NCBI GenBank assembly: GCA_903835255.1 | Contig: CAILMI010000012.1 | Coordinates: 62,001 to 126,000, forward strand | Length of the DNA: 64,000 bases | DNA from: an uncultured Verrucomicrobia subdivision 3 bacterium | GTDB taxonomy: Bacteria; Verrucomicrobiota; Verrucomicrobiia; Limisphaerales; UBA11358 | Direction of reading: 5' to 3' | Shown: in pieces, positions 63,832 through 64,000 of the stretch | Position numbering within the stretch: position 1 is the stretch's first letter | Layout of the letters: each line of letters opens with the position of its first letter | The notes under the pieces: generated by a model | Told to the model about the DNA's origin: nothing | Database searches by the model: none | The model's input: only the letters and a program-made list of their open reading frames with translations | Position numbers and translations under genes: made by a program

Positions 63832-64000
63832 TTAATCGCGGGAGGCCGATTCCTCGCGGGTCGGCGGCTCCGCTGGTTCCTGCGGTTTTGAAGGCTCCGG
63901 CCGTTCCACACGTTCCGGCCGCATCGGCCGGTCGGAACGGTCAGGACGGTCAGGACGGTCAGGACGGTTTTGGCGCTCGGGGCGCTCGGGGCGCTCTGAG
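63832..64000 (-). CDS. C-terminal fragment of an Arg/Pro-repeat protein (cut by window edge)
   Basis: On the minus strand the frame is open from the window edge to TAA at 63832-63834. It encodes a tail built of RPE and RPD units (SERPERPERQNRPDRPDR, then SDRPMRPERVERPEP), ending PTREESASRD. The DNA contains three 9-bp repeats (CGGTCAGGA on the plus strand). Such charged, disordered tails occur on DEAD-box helicases, Rho, RNase E/R-type and other RNA-binding proteins, but the body of the protein is outside the window and no function is assigned. The 119 bp to amtB hold its promoter region. Confidence 0.6.
   Translation of the reverse strand, partial: SERPERPERQNRPDRPDRPDRSDRPMRPERVERPEPSKPQEPAEPPTREESASRD

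Overview
The window is a GC-rich chromosomal segment, most likely from a member of the phylum Verrucomicrobiota (Limisphaerales/Pedosphaerales type). The pointers are a prepilin-type protein with a C-terminal H-X9-DG motif, a giant secreted autotransporter-associated beta-strand-repeat protein whose C-terminus ends in the 'FYRL' style common in that phylum, SPFH/ABC/P-type ATPase gene clusters, GTG/TTG starts with weak Shine-Dalgarno sequences, and short heptamer repeats inside genes. The lineage call is inferred from protein character; no rRNA is present.

Layout. 1-63: 5' end of a dihydroorotase gene (minus strand). 177-3258: oligopeptide-type ABC importer (two permeases, one ATPase). 3352-14625: an eight-gene same-strand block with an ABC-2 permease, three SPFH (HflK/HflC-like) proteins, a P1B metal ATPase, an ABC ATPase, a second permease and a membrane-anchored helical-repeat protein. 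14696-17839: RimO, a DEDDy exonuclease and a nucleosidase-like protein. 17864-25826: GreA-like factor, a 1575-residue pectate-lyase-like/beta-strand-repeat protein, pyruvate kinase, and an ArsR regulator divergent from a rhodanese.

25983-31674 is the most striking region. The threonyl-tRNA synthetase gene is cut in two by a roughly 3.5-kb AT-richer restriction-modification island. The island carries a C-like XRE regulator, a PD-(D/E)XK-like protein, an AccI-family endonuclease and an N6-adenine methyltransferase. Near-identical 13-bp quasi-palindromes sit at both ends in inverted orientation, upstream of the regulator gene and of the methyltransferase gene. Both halves of thrS keep intact reading frames and their known functional residues. 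The break lies in a coiled-coil-like insertion, so the halves may be able to reassemble.

31744-46043: Xaa-Pro aminopeptidase, MFS transporter, NUDIX hydrolase, 2-oxoacid:ferredoxin oxidoreductase (korBA), three small proteins, GatB, an inverted-repeat non-coding element, Mpl, a textbook sigma-54 promoter in front of a tiny ORF, agmatine deiminase, and a GHL10-like secreted hydrolase. 46077-46472: RNase P RNA. 46504-54501: MazG, ProB, zinc-ribbon protein, Pta catalytic protein plus a separate P-loop/DRTGG protein, HisC, ArgA, L,D-transpeptidase. 54605-59086: a copper/cytochrome-oxidase-assembly-like set (Cys-motif protein, prepilin, PepSY protein, two SCO1 proteins). 59167-64000: ProA, an ATP-grasp-like protein, PII and AmtB, and the 3' end of an Arg/Pro-repeat protein.

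Together the genes show a heterotrophic core: peptide uptake, Pta-linked acetate metabolism, ferredoxin-linked 2-oxoacid oxidation, Arg/Pro/His synthesis and PII/AmtB nitrogen control. Into this one defence island has been inserted at an essential gene.
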